A stretch of 64,000 bases of DNA from an uncultured Eubacteriales bacterium (lineage in GTDB: Bacteria; Bacillota; Clostridia; Lachnospirales; Lachnospiraceae), in assembly GCA_949294665.1 (NCBI GenBank), contig CASFID010000024.1, positions 1-64,000 of the forward strand. Reading direction: 5' to 3'. Numbering within the stretch: the first letter of the stretch is position 1; the number at the start of each line of letters is the position of its first letter. The position numbers and the translations under genes were made by a program. The notes below the pieces were generated by a model, which worked only from the letters and a program-made list of their open reading frames with translations, searched no databases and was not told where the DNA came from. Positions 7,717 through 15,939 of the stretch are shown here, one piece after another.

Positions 7717-9195
7717 TTGAAAAAAATATATTCACAGGAAGAAATCGAACAGATTTTAAAAAGTGATGTGGAAATCCCGGATCCAGTCGGCCGGAAGATC
7801 AAGGACGCCTATCGAAAGCTTGGACTCTCAGACATCGATATCGCCCGGAGTTCAGACAGCAAAGCTAACCGGCCACCGTCTCTTGCCCGCACAGGGCGCA
7901 GAAAGAAACGGCGGGCATGGACTACAATAGCCGCAGCGGCGGCACTCATCGCAGGACTTGGAGTCACAGTTTACGCGGCGGGACAGTTCGTCAGCGCCCG
8001 TCTTGCACAGACACAGGACGGAGACGCCCTCACCTATACGCTCAATGTCGATCCCTCAGAGAAAGAGGCCCATGAGATCCGCGTCACACCGGGTTATGTT
8101 CCGGAGGGGTATGTCTATCAGACAGACGGCCCATATGAAAGCAAGTGGTACAACGAGAAGACGGAAGGAAGCATGACGATCATCCCGTACAATGCAGCCG
8201 ATCTCTATCTGGAAAGCAGGACGTTGGATTCTGCACTACAGGTAGCGATCAGCAAAGACAGTTATGTCAAAACGATCGAGATACAGGGAATGAACGTAGA
8301 TATCTTCACTCAGGACAATACCGACTATATCGACAGCGACGATACCCTGCAGGATCTCTACCTTTTTAACGAAGAATGGGGATACGCCGTTCATGTATAC
8401 TTAGATGGAACGGATCTCGCGGCAGATGAGGCGGAAAAGATCGCGAAAGGTCTGAAAATCGAAGTCCTGGATACCACGGTTCCCTATCCGACGGAAGAAG
8501 AAATTGCAGAACTCAACAGAGAACACGAAGAAGCAAATAAGGAAGCGGCAGCATCAACTAGCGTCTCTGGCGACCACATCCGCGGAATCAATGACACACT
8601 GACAATTGACGGAAATGCGTACCCGATTTATCAGGGAATTGAGTATCAGACGGAGGATATTCAGGTCACGGACACCCTGTCCTTTGATGACTTCCCGAAA
8701 GAGCACTTTATTTATGATTCCGCTTCCGTTCTGGGGGAATATCTGAATGAAGACGGTTCACTGAAGCCTCATGGACGCTTTACCGGAGATGGCGGCAAAA
8801 CGACTGAGAGCGCGGACGCTGCTTTTATCATTGTAAAGACAAAACTCAGAAATACCGGAGATACAGCGATGGACGTCTATCTCTCGCCTTTCCTCCGATA
8901 CCTCGATGAGAATGGGAACGGAGATTATACACTCCTTGATCCTGACTCTGCATCGGGTCCTGCTGAGTCAGGCTGGGAAAGCCTTGCATTAGAAGGCTTT
9001 CCTATCTATCAGAGCGCGCCGGATAACGGCGGCAAGTCCGTGCTCTTTACGACCCTTGATCCGGGTGAAGAGGAAGAGTGCGTCTCCGTCTATGTGATCG
9101 ATAAAGACCGGCTGGACAATGCATACATGCAGTACTTCAATATCGGGGCCGTATCTGAGGACTCGCCGGAGCTATATGTAAAAGTCGCAGAATAG
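7717..9195 (+). CDS. Membrane-anchored DUF4367-like protein, probable anti-sigma partner
   Basis: 492 residues from a TTG start at 7717, chosen because GAGGAGGA ends 6 bases before it and the first residues (KKIYSQEEIEQIL) are conserved-looking. Residues 1-60 are cytoplasmic, a basic stretch RRKKRRAW leads into one transmembrane helix (about 66-84), and the remainder is outside. The segment VTPGYVPEGYVYQTDGPY and its surroundings resemble DUF4367, common in proteins coded next to Clostridial ECF sigma factors. The second half (from about 290) is another extracellular beta-rich domain similar to DUF4352/DUF5067-like modules. Translational proximity to the sigma gene suggests it holds or releases the factor in response to an envelope signal. 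No zinc-binding HxxxCxxC anti-sigma motif is visible, so the mechanism would be non-classical. Confidence 0.7.
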   Translation: MKKIYSQEEIEQILKSDVEIPDPVGRKIKDAYRKLGLSDIDIARSSDSKANRPPSLARTGRRKKRRAWTTIAAAAALIAGLGVTVYAAGQFVSARLAQTQDGDALTYTLNVDPSEKEAHEIRVTPGYVPEGYVYQTDGPYESKWYNEKTEGSMTIIPYNAADLYLESRTLDSALQVAISKDSYVKTIEIQGMNVDIFTQDNTDYIDSDDTLQDLYLFNEEWGYAVHVYLDGTDLAADEAEKIAKGLKIEVLDTTVPYPTEEEIAELNREHEEANKEAAASTSVSGDHIRGINDTLTIDGNAYPIYQGIEYQTEDIQVTDTLSFDDFPKEHFIYDSASVLGEYLNEDGSLKPHGRFTGDGGKTTESADAAFIIVKTKLRNTGDTAMDVYLSPFLRYLDENGNGDYTLLDPDSASGPAESGWESLALEGFPIYQSAPDNGGKSVLFTTLDPGEEEECVSVYVIDKDRLDNAYMQYFNIGAVSEDSPELYVKVAE

Positions 9196-9223
9196 CGTCG
9201 GTGTACAAGAAGAAATACACTCC
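9194..9223. repeat. Dispersed repeat, half-copy of the hairpin at 15781
   Basis: Thirty bases starting AGCGTCGGTGTACAAG match 15781-15810 at 27 positions. Here only one arm is present; at 15781 the second inverted arm is retained. It overlaps the stop codon of the preceding gene. Confidence 0.7.
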
Positions 9224-9232
9224 AATCTCTGC

Positions 9233-9294
9233 AAAAACCTCCCGCCCATCCCTATGCAGTCTGTCTGTATAAGGTACGGGCGGGAGGTTTCTTA
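9233..9294. terminator. Bidirectional terminator between convergent genes
   Basis: AACCTCCCGCCC and GGGCGGGAGGTT form a perfect 12-base stem with a 28-base loop. A-run on the left and T-run on the right allow termination in both directions, fitting the convergent genes on either side. Confidence 0.85.
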
Positions 9295-9308
9295 ATCGCA
9301 TACACCGG

Positions 9309-11276
9309 CTACTCTGCATTCTCGTCGTTTTTTCCGCGCCTCTTCACTCTTATGATTACTGCAATGCAAGCCGCAAGGGAACCAAGCAGCAGGAACGTCC
9401 AAAACGCAGGTTGAAAACTGTCACCCGTCCGGGGTGTGCCGGTCGTCCTGTCGGAATCCGTCTCCCCGGTATCTCGGACATCTCCGGTATCTACCCTGTC
9501 TGTCGTGCTGCCGCGGTCCGGTTCTCTGCCAGGAACAGACGTCCCCGGTGTGCTGCCGCGGTCCGGTTCTCTGCCAGGAACAGACGTCCCCGGTGTGCTG
9601 TCCGTCCCGCCCTCAGGGTCCGGCGCTCCCGGAGCAGGGGATCCGCCGCTGCCCGAAGCCGCATAGCCGGGTATCCCTATCTTCAGCGTCTGGCTTACAT
9701 TCCCCGCCGCGTCTTTGATCGCAATGTAAATATCCTTTGCGCCCACCGTAAGGTTTGTAAGGGAAATCGTCTGCTCCCCTGCGGCGCAGGAAACGCCCGC
9801 CACAGTCGTGTCAATCGCCGGCGCGGCTGCACCGCTGTCCACGACTTCATAGTAATAGCTGCCCGCCTCGCTGCTTGTAAACGTCACAGTTGCGGCGTTG
9901 TCGCTTATGCGGCTCACCGCCCCTGCCGTAAGCGTCGGTGCGGTCGTATCGCCGGAAACCGTAAGGGCAACTTCTTCAAACGCGCTGGCGTAGTCGGTCA
10001 GCCTAGTATCGTCGTTCGCCCCGCCGTTGTACTGCTCGCTGAACACGTAAAGGGTATAGACGCCGTCCGGGAGGGAATCCGGGATCGTAAGATCGACCGC
10101 TCCATCTGCGGCAGTCGGCTGCGCAATCCTGCCGTAATACTGTGGGCCGCTGCCATCTGCGATCATAACGGATATATACTCGTTGGGCGCGGCGGCTGCA
10201 TCATAGACCGTCGCCCCGGTGTAATTCAGCGTAACCGTACCGCCCGGCGTTCCTGCGGCGGCGGTTTCCTCTATGTCAAAATTCCGGCTGTTATCCAACA
10301 GCGTCAGTTTCCATTCGTCTCCGCTGTAATCGGTAATTTCAAAAATTTCTCCGGCGGCTGCGCCATCCTGATTTCCGCCGCCTTCCGCGGCGGGGATTTT
10401 GCCGCCTGCGGCGGCAGATGTGAAGAGAACAGAGTTCAGATTTAAATTAAAAGCGGGACGCACGGCGACGTTAACTTCGTAGACATGGGAACCAGGGTAT
10501 TGGAGGTACCCGTCGATGAAAACATACGCCGCAAATCCATAATATATGCCGGGGGACCGGAGCCACCACTGGCCCGCGCCATCAAGATGGAAAGCATTTC
10601 TGTATTCGGCGTAATCTGTATTTTGCGATATCCGTCCGCTTGCATCGCCAATTTCAGACATGTTATTGCTGAATCCGTAGGCAATGTTCCTCGCTTCATC
10701 TATGGAGAGCAGGAAGATCTTATCCCGGGTGTTGTTGCCCCCGCCAGTACCGGTTTCTGAGTTTCCGTCATTTACAACGTCGGTTGTTGAAATCGCACCC
10801 TGCTCGCCGCTGGAAAAGGCAGTGTCTATGAAATTGTTTCCAGTGAAGTCAGTCCCGCTGTTCCCACCATTATTATAAGACGCATCATACCCGTTGAGCC
10901 AGGAACGGATCGTGCTTCTTTCCCATGTCACGTCCTCAAAATCTTCGTGATATGACTGCGCATCCAGGTTCTGGTCGGACAGCAGAAACAAGTCCCCGCC
11001 TGAATTGGACAGTACACGCCATTTGATGGCATCCTCGTTGTAACCGCTGTTTCCGTCGCTGCTCTGCCGGTATGTACCAAAATAGATGTTGTCTGCCTGT
11101 GCGCCGCTGATGTTGTCCGCCGTACGGTTCGTCACAAGCTAGATCGCCTTTCCCGTATCTGCGGCATGCACAGCTTCCGGCATAAGTCCTGTCAGCAGGG
11201 AGACGCACAGTGAAAACGCGCCCAGACGTTTAAGGATCGTTGATTTTCTCATATGGTTTCTCCGCTTCTTTTTCAT
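9309..11276 (-). pseudogene. Sortase-type surface protein (DUF6273-like), split by an amber codon
   Basis: A secreted protein of about 655 residues whose frame is interrupted. ATG 11276, behind AGGAGATA, starts a clean signal peptide (MKKKRR, then FSLCVSLLTGLMPEAVHA). After codon 45 the frame meets TAG at 11141-11139 and then continues open, reading LVTNRTADN and on to 9309. The body begins with a DUF6273-like domain (IYFGTYRQ, IKWRVLS, STIRSWLNG, WWLRSPG), followed by Ig-like/beta-sandwich repeats, a proline-rich spacer with a duplicated 15-residue unit and a C-terminal sorting signal: PRTGD, hydrophobic helix, RVKRRGKN. PRTGD is a loose form of the LPxTG signal. A GTG 11135 restart would lack any signal peptide, so the product should not reach the wall unless the codon is read through. 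One substitution in CAG would create the TAG. Confidence 0.8.
9508..9597. repeat. 45-bp tandem duplication in the wall-spanning linker
   Basis: Two identical 45-bp units (9508-9552 and 9553-9597) encode the repeated linker TPGTSVPGREPDRGS. Exact identity suggests a recent in-frame duplication by slippage. Confidence 0.9.
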
Positions 11277-11316
11277 ATCACTTATCTCCTGTGAGTCAAT
11301 TTTCAGTACAGCATCA

Positions 11317-11338
11317 CCGGGAATGCAAAATTTCCCGG
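11317..11338. other. Hairpin between folBK and the broken surface-protein gene
   Basis: CCGGGAA and TTCCCGG pair around an A-rich loop, flanked by a looser TCAGT/ACTGA pairing. No T-run follows on the minus strand, so it is a weak terminator or a leader structure. No riboswitch consensus was recognised. Confidence 0.4.
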
Positions 11339-11369
11339 CAACTGACTGAACGGTTACATCCTGTAAAAG

Positions 11370-12179
11370 TCACAACTCTCCCAGCATCTCCGTCACGGTC
11401 TTCCCGTACACCGGATGCCGCTTATACGGCGCGATCTGTGAAAGCGGCTCCAGCACGAATTTTCTCTTGTGCATCTCCACATGAGGGATACACAGATCCT
11501 GTTCCTGAACCGTCATATCGTCATAGAAGATGATATCCAGATCCAGTGTCCGGGGCCCCCAGTGAACGGTGCGCTCTCTTCCTGCTTCCGCCTCGATCCG
11601 GTTCAGTTCAGTCAGCAGTTCCCGGGGCGTCAGGAGCGTCTCAAGCTCGAGACATCCGTTGAGGAAATCATCCTGCTCCGTCACGCCGTAGGGCGGCGTC
11701 TCGATCAGGTCCGACACTCTCTTTACCGCACATCCTCTCACCGAATCCAGCATCCTCACCGCGTCCCTGATATACTTCTCCCGGTCGCCCATATTAGAGC
11801 CCATGGCAATGTATGCGGTATGTTTCGCCCTCTCGATCTCCACGCTCACGGTCTCAAGCGGAAGCCGGATAGGCGCCCACGGTTTCTTGATCTCAAGGCG
11901 GATCGCTCTCATGCCCGGATATTTCAGGAGGAGCTCTTCCGCCAGATGCTCCGCCGCGCTCTCTAAAAGTTTATATGTATGCCTTTTCAGCCACATTTCC
12001 ATAAATGCGCTGACTTCTCCATAGTGGATGGAAGCGGCCAGATCGTCTGTCTTTCCCGCTTTCCTCGTATCCGTGCACAGATCGGCGGACACGATAAATT
12101 TCTGCCCCAGCGTGTTCTCCTCAGGGAAGACACCGTGATTTGCAAACACTTCCAGATCCTTGATCTTTATCTTATCCAT
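11370..12179 (-). CDS. folKB: Bifunctional dihydroneopterin aldolase / HPPK (FolB-FolK fusion)
   Basis: A 269-residue cytoplasmic enzyme for two successive folate steps. Residues 1-120 are FolB: KDLEVFANHGVFPEE at the start and the lysine-containing LEIKKPWAPI segment near 100. Residues 125-269 are FolK (6-hydroxymethyl-7,8-dihydropterin pyrophosphokinase): AYIAMGSNMGDRE, QDDFLNG, and the Mg/ATP site HWGPRTLDLDIIFYDD, then IPHVEMHKRKFVLEPL. ATG 12179 directly follows GGCAGGAG and opens with MDKIKIKDLEV. It is the last gene of the folate operon. A decayed AlbA/AAA_4 fragment separates it from folP. The fusion is a known arrangement in Bacillota. Confidence 0.95.
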   Translation of the reverse strand: MDKIKIKDLEVFANHGVFPEENTLGQKFIVSADLCTDTRKAGKTDDLAASIHYGEVSAFMEMWLKRHTYKLLESAAEHLAEELLLKYPGMRAIRLEIKKPWAPIRLPLETVSVEIERAKHTAYIAMGSNMGDREKYIRDAVRMLDSVRGCAVKRVSDLIETPPYGVTEQDDFLNGCLELETLLTPRELLTELNRIEAEAGRERTVHWGPRTLDLDIIFYDDMTVQEQDLCIPHVEMHKRKFVLEPLSQIAPYKRHPVYGKTVTEMLGEL

Positions 12180-12209
12180 TCTCCTGCCCTTTCCTGTTCC
12201 TGTCGTTTC

Positions 12210-12390
12210 AAAAACCTGTTTAATAGTATATCTGGTTCCTCTTCCGTTATTCCGGAAGGCATGCCCCCGGGGAAATAATTTGTGTCCTGTCGTCAAACAT
12301 GAAAACTCTGATCTGTGATTCCACATCCCATACTCTGTGGATCAGGGCATTGGCAATCGCTTCCCTGAATGCGGCTTCCGGTATTTTTTC
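12210..12390 (-). pseudogene. Fragment of an AlbA/AAA_4-family ATP-binding protein
   Basis: Between folP and folKB the minus strand reads IPEAAFREAIANALIHR, then VWDVESQIRVFMFDDR and IISPG, the conserved core of AlbA-family (divergent AAA_4) putative regulators. After IISPG the frame breaks; adding one G to the run of five restores GMPSGITEEE, the family's next block. Both ends are missing. The piece overlaps the folP stop. It is a relic of an insertion or of a gene that once sat in the operon, and it leaves the folate operon with a 210-base untranslated gap. Confidence 0.75.
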
Positions 12391-13199
12391 TATCTTCTTT
12401 CTGTCAGCGCCCTCGTCATCCTGATCGCTCTCTTGTTTTTCTTTACGTCATGCACCCGCACGAAAGCGCATCCTTTCTGCACTCCGAACACCGTGGTCAC
12501 AAGCGTACCCTCTTCCCGCTCTTTTGGAGGGAGGTCAAGCGTCAGGCCGATCACGGATTTTCTCGAGGTACCGAGCAGGACCGGGAGCCCCAGTTCATGC
12601 ATCACTTCCAGACGGCTGATGATCTCCAGGTTCATCTCATATGTCTTGCCAAACCCCACCCCCGGATCGAGGATGATCTTATCCCGCTCAATGCCCGCCT
12701 CGTCCGCCAGTCTGACGCACTCTCTCATATCGTCCAGAAATTCCGGGATAAACTGTCTGTAATCTGTGTTGTCGCGGTTGTGCATCAGACAGCACGACGC
12801 CTTGCTCTCTGCGATAACATGCGCCATCCCGGGATCGTATTTCAGTCCCCAGATGTCATTGACCAGATCCGCCCCCGCTCTCAGCGCTTCCCTCGCCACC
12901 GCGCTCTTGTATGTGTCCACGGAAACCGGAGTGTCAAAGCGCGCTTTCATGGCTTCTATGACCGGCGCGACTCTGGAGATCTCCTCTTCATCTGAGATCT
13001 GCACATGTCCCGGGCGAGTGGATTCTCCGCCCACATCGATGATGTCCGCCCCGTCCCGGATCATCTCCTCTGCGTGGAGAAGCGCCGCGTCGATCCTGCT
13101 GTACTTTCCGCCGTCCGAGAAAGAGTCCGGCGTTACGTTCAGGATACCCATAATATAAGTCTGATGTTCTGTGTCAAATTCCCTGCTGCCTATTTTCAT
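12390..13199 (-). CDS. folP: Dihydropteroate synthase
   Basis: A 269-residue TIM-barrel enzyme that joins 6-hydroxymethyl-7,8-dihydropterin pyrophosphate to p-aminobenzoate; it is the sulfonamide target. Signature blocks are all present: GILNVTPDSFSDGGKY near the start, DIIDVGGESTRPG (about 62-74), NDIWG, DPGVGFGKTYEMNLE (about 185-199), GTSRKSVIG and the C-terminal GCAFVRVHDV. ATG 13199 with GGGAGA ten bases upstream is preferred over an in-frame ATG at 13256, which would overlap the previous gene. It follows the HD hydrolase gene by about 50 bases. Confidence 0.96.
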   Translation of the reverse strand: MKIGSREFDTEHQTYIMGILNVTPDSFSDGGKYSRIDAALLHAEEMIRDGADIIDVGGESTRPGHVQISDEEEISRVAPVIEAMKARFDTPVSVDTYKSAVAREALRAGADLVNDIWGLKYDPGMAHVIAESKASCCLMHNRDNTDYRQFIPEFLDDMRECVRLADEAGIERDKIILDPGVGFGKTYEMNLEIISRLEVMHELGLPVLLGTSRKSVIGLTLDLPPKEREEGTLVTTVFGVQKGCAFVRVHDVKKNKRAIRMTRALTERR

Positions 13200-13252
13200 C
13201 GTGTTATCTCCCTGTTTTTTATTTCTTATCTTTTCTTTCCCGCCCCGCCGGT

Positions 13253-13744
13253 TCATATGTCCAGCTCCATATTTTTCTTCTCCGCGCTCCAGTCACAAGC
13301 GCTCTCTGCCGGGCAGGCAAAGCATGTCCTCGACATTTTATCACTTGTACAGAGCAGCCTTTCCAGCGGTTCTGCGTCCGCTCTCAGTCTCCGGTGTCCC
13401 CGTATGGCTGTCAGGATCCTTCGCTTCTCCTCCCTGGAAAACGCCGTTTCCCCAGACAGCGAATCCAGGATCTCTGAGGCGATCTTCTCTCCCGACTGTT
13501 CGTGGGGCGTACCGTCCTCATACTGGGCATATTTTCCGATATCATGAAGAATGGCCGCGGCGTAGATCTCTTCTTTCTCAATCCCGAGATCCTGTTCCAG
13601 ATTCAGAATATAAGCGATCCTTGCCACATCCAGCAGATGGGGCATCTGATGACGGCAGAATATCCGCTCCTTTTCCAGTTCTTCCAGACGCTCATAGCAT
13701 CTGAGGTACAGCGGATGAGACAGGATTGCGTTTACCCTTTTCAT
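13253..13744 (-). CDS. HD-domain phosphohydrolase in the folate operon
   Basis: A 163-residue HD-superfamily metal-dependent hydrolase: [15 protein letters not shown] (first His), [11 protein letters not shown] (HD pair) and TSDKMSR (last Asp). A short Cys-rich tail follows ([12 protein letters not shown]), of a kind seen in this HD subfamily. Its start overlaps the folE stop by four bases (ATGA), which implies coupled translation. The substrate is unknown. The position between folE and folP/folKB is suggestive, because the route from dihydroneopterin triphosphate to dihydroneopterin needs phosphate removal and no NudB/FolQ-type gene lies in this operon. That role is inference only. Confidence 0.85.
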   Translation of the reverse strand: MKRVNAILSHPLYLRCYERLEELEKERIFCRHQMPHLLDVARIAYILNLEQDLGIEKEEIYAAAILHDIGKYAQYEDGTPHEQSGEKIASEILDSLSGETAFSREEKRRILTAIRGHRRLRADAEPLERLLCTSDKMSRTCFACPAESACDWSAEKKNMELDI

Positions 13745-14313
13745 CTTTCCGTTCCTTCCGCATGCAGCATGCGGAAGAAGCTTTCTTCCAGAGCCGGATC
13801 GGTCTCGAATACGCCCCGCTTCGCCATCGTCACCGTCTTACTTCCCGGCTTCCTGATCCCCCGCATGGTCATGCACATATGTTCCGCCTCGATCATCACC
13901 AGAGCGCCTTTTGGCTGCATATATGCCATAAGCGCGTCCGCGATCTGCCCGGTGAGCTGCTCCTGGAGCTGCAGACGTCTGGCGTATACTTCCACTGTTC
14001 TCGCCAGCTTGCTCAGTCCCACTACTTTCCCGTCCGGGATATAGGCGATATGCGCCTTTCCGTAAAAAGGAAGGATGTGATGCTCGCATGTAGAGTAAAA
14101 TGTAATATCCCTCTCTGTCACCATCTCGCTGCTGTCCACGGAAAATGTCTTCGACAGGTGCACCGCCGCGTCGTCGTCCATTCCTCCGTACAGTTCCCCG
14201 CACATCCTTGCGATACGCTCCGGCGTATCCCTTAATCCCTCCCGCGAGACGTCCTCCCCGATCCCCTCAAGGAAAAGTCTCACTGCCTGCTCTATCTTCT
14301 CATGATCGATCAT
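13741..14313 (-). CDS. folE: GTP cyclohydrolase I
   Basis: A 190-residue enzyme converting GTP to 7,8-dihydroneopterin triphosphate, the first step of folate synthesis. Zinc and active-site residues are visible in [16 protein letters not shown] (Cys and His ligands) and [17 protein letters not shown] (second Cys). The length is typical of the type IA enzyme, which forms a toroidal decamer. It starts at ATG 14313 after AGAGGAGTTAG, 44 bases behind folC, and overlaps the next gene by four bases. Confidence 0.97.
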   Translation of the reverse strand: MIDHEKIEQAVRLFLEGIGEDVSREGLRDTPERIARMCGELYGGMDDDAAVHLSKTFSVDSSEMVTERDITFYSTCEHHILPFYGKAHIAYIPDGKVVGLSKLARTVEVYARRLQLQEQLTGQIADALMAYMQPKGALVMIEAEHMCMTMRGIRKPGSKTVTMAKRGVFETDPALEESFFRMLHAEGTER

Positions 14314-14357
14314 CTCTAACTCCTCTTTTCTCTGTCAGCATGTATACAATGTACTGT

Positions 14358-15728
14358 TTACCAGACGGCTTTGTCATATGCCTCTTTTATCTGATGCAGA
14401 TAAGACAGCGATCCGAATGCCAGTATCACGTCTTCTCTCCCCGCCTCTGCAAGCGCGGCCCGCACTGCGGTTTCCACATTCTCTGCCTGTCTTTTCTTCC
14501 GACTGTCCTTTCCTTCACCCCTTGGCTCTGCCGGACTTCCTCTCTCTCCTGACCTGGATCCTGACGGCCGCCACACACACGGACAGTATTTCTCAAGCGC
14601 CGCCGCAAGATCTTCGGACGGCAGCCCTCTCCCTGCATCCGGGAGGTCCACCGCGTAGACCACCGACAGGAGCGGCCCCATGATCTGTGCGATCTTCTCA
14701 TACTCTTTGTCCTTGAATACTCCCATTATACCGATCAGCCTGCGCCCGGGAAAGTATGATTCCACAGACTCCCGGAGCTTGACAGCCGCGTCTTCGTTGT
14801 GCGCTCCGTCAAGGATAAATACAGGATCTTCCCCGATGCAGCTGAATCTTCCCGGCCACTGCGTCCTCTCCATCCCCGTTCTCACAGCATCATCTGAGAT
14901 CTCATATCCGATTTTCCTGAGCACACGGATCACTTCCAACGAGACCGCCGCGTTTCCGATCTGATTCTTTCCCGCCATGACCGTGTGCAGTGGTCGGAAC
15001 TCCTTATAAGAAAAGTATATTCCATGGTAATCTTCCCGTTCCACCTCTGCCAGCTCCGGTTCCGCCTGCACATAACTGCAGCCGTATTGTCCTGCCCGCC
15101 TTTTTATTATTTCAGCCACGCTTTCTTTCTGCTGCGCCGAGATCACCGTGCAGCCCGGCTTTATGATGCCGGCCTTGTTCTCCGCGATCTTAGCGATCGT
15201 ATCCCCCAGGATGCCCAGATGATCCCTGCTGATGCTGGCGAAGACCGCGCAGACCGTATTGCGGATGATATTTGTCGCGTCCAACGCTCCGCCAAGCCCT
15301 GCTTCCAGCACGACCAGGTCGCATTTCATTTCCTTAAAATATAAAAAAGCTATTGCCGTCTCTATCTCAAAGACCGTCGGGAGATCCTCTCCCGCGGCCT
15401 CAAACCGGGCAATAGCGTTTCTTACTCTCTCTGTCAGTTCAGCGAATTTCTCTTCTGAGATCCATTCCGCGTCAACCTGTATCCGCTCCAGATAGGAAAC
15501 TACTGTCGGTGAAACATACCGCCCGATCCTGTATCCTGCTTCACTTAATATCATCGAAGTGTATGCAAGCACAGATCCCTTGCCATTCGTTCCTGCAATA
15601 TGTATGAACTTCAAGTCATCCTGGGGATTCCCAAGTTCACGCAACAGACCTCGAATCGTCTCCAAGCCAAGTACACTTCCGTATTTCGACATCTCGTCCA
15701 AATATACCCTTGCTTCTCTATAGGTCAC
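14358..15728 (-). CDS. folC: Bifunctional folylpolyglutamate/dihydrofolate synthase
   Basis: A 456-residue Mur-ligase-type ATP enzyme that adds glutamate to dihydropteroate and folates. The P-loop AGTNGKGSV (about residues 44-52) and the LEAGLGGALDATN block (about 142-154) are present, as is FILDGAHNEDA in the C-terminal domain. It starts at GTG 15728 with AAAGGA some 12 bases before. Residues 392-412 form a charged low-complexity insert (SGSRSGERGSPAEPRGEGKD) not usual in FolC, probably a surface loop expansion. It is the first gene of the folate operon, behind a consensus-like promoter overlapping a dispersed hairpin. Confidence 0.93.
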   Translation of the reverse strand: MTYREARVYLDEMSKYGSVLGLETIRGLLRELGNPQDDLKFIHIAGTNGKGSVLAYTSMILSEAGYRIGRYVSPTVVSYLERIQVDAEWISEEKFAELTERVRNAIARFEAAGEDLPTVFEIETAIAFLYFKEMKCDLVVLEAGLGGALDATNIIRNTVCAVFASISRDHLGILGDTIAKIAENKAGIIKPGCTVISAQQKESVAEIIKRRAGQYGCSYVQAEPELAEVEREDYHGIYFSYKEFRPLHTVMAGKNQIGNAAVSLEVIRVLRKIGYEISDDAVRTGMERTQWPGRFSCIGEDPVFILDGAHNEDAAVKLRESVESYFPGRRLIGIMGVFKDKEYEKIAQIMGPLLSVVYAVDLPDAGRGLPSEDLAAALEKYCPCVWRPSGSRSGERGSPAEPRGEGKDSRKKRQAENVETAVRAALAEAGREDVILAFGSLSYLHQIKEAYDKAVW

Positions 15729-15766
15729 GTTCTCTCGTTTCCTTTCCGTATTCTGTTTTTACTGTT

Positions 15767-15795
15767 TTTATAATCTGCACAGCATCGGTATACAA
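15767..15795 (-). promoter_or_regulatory. Probable folate-operon promoter
   Basis: On the minus strand TTGTAT (15795-15790), 17 bases, TATAAA (15772-15767), about 39 bases before the folC start. The -35 box lies inside one arm of the dispersed hairpin at 15781-15825. Confidence 0.6.
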
Positions 15796-15825
15796 GAAGA
15801 GATACACTCCTTGTACACCGACGCT
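15781..15825. repeat. Dispersed inverted-repeat element
   Basis: AGCATCGGTATACAAG and CTTGTACACCGACGCT are 16-base arms differing at two pairs around a 13-base loop. The left arm plus loop recurs at 9194-9223. Just right of it, TAAAGATATCTA occurs twice in tandem (from about 15825). It looks like a small non-coding hairpin repeat. Confidence 0.7.
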
Positions 15826-15939
15826 AAAGATATCTACTAAAGATATCTATTACTTTACAACGGAGTACATCATACCACTATTTTGCCGGATTCACAAGGG
15901 AAACGTTCAGAAATGACCTCCTGCCGCCGTAGGATTACG

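Noticed and set aside
9508-9597. Possible CRISPR-like repeat
   Set aside because: Only two adjacent identical units without spacers, inside a coding linker; a tandem duplication explains it.
9411-10445. Long plus-strand frame (344 codons) opposite the surface-protein gene
   Set aside because: Arg/Cys-rich product typical of antisense to a Gly/Thr/Ala-rich gene; the minus strand has recognisable domains.
11290-11369. Possible folate (THF) riboswitch next to the folate operon
   Set aside because: Only a simple hairpin is present, it lies after folKB rather than before folC, and no conserved THF-riboswitch core was recognised.
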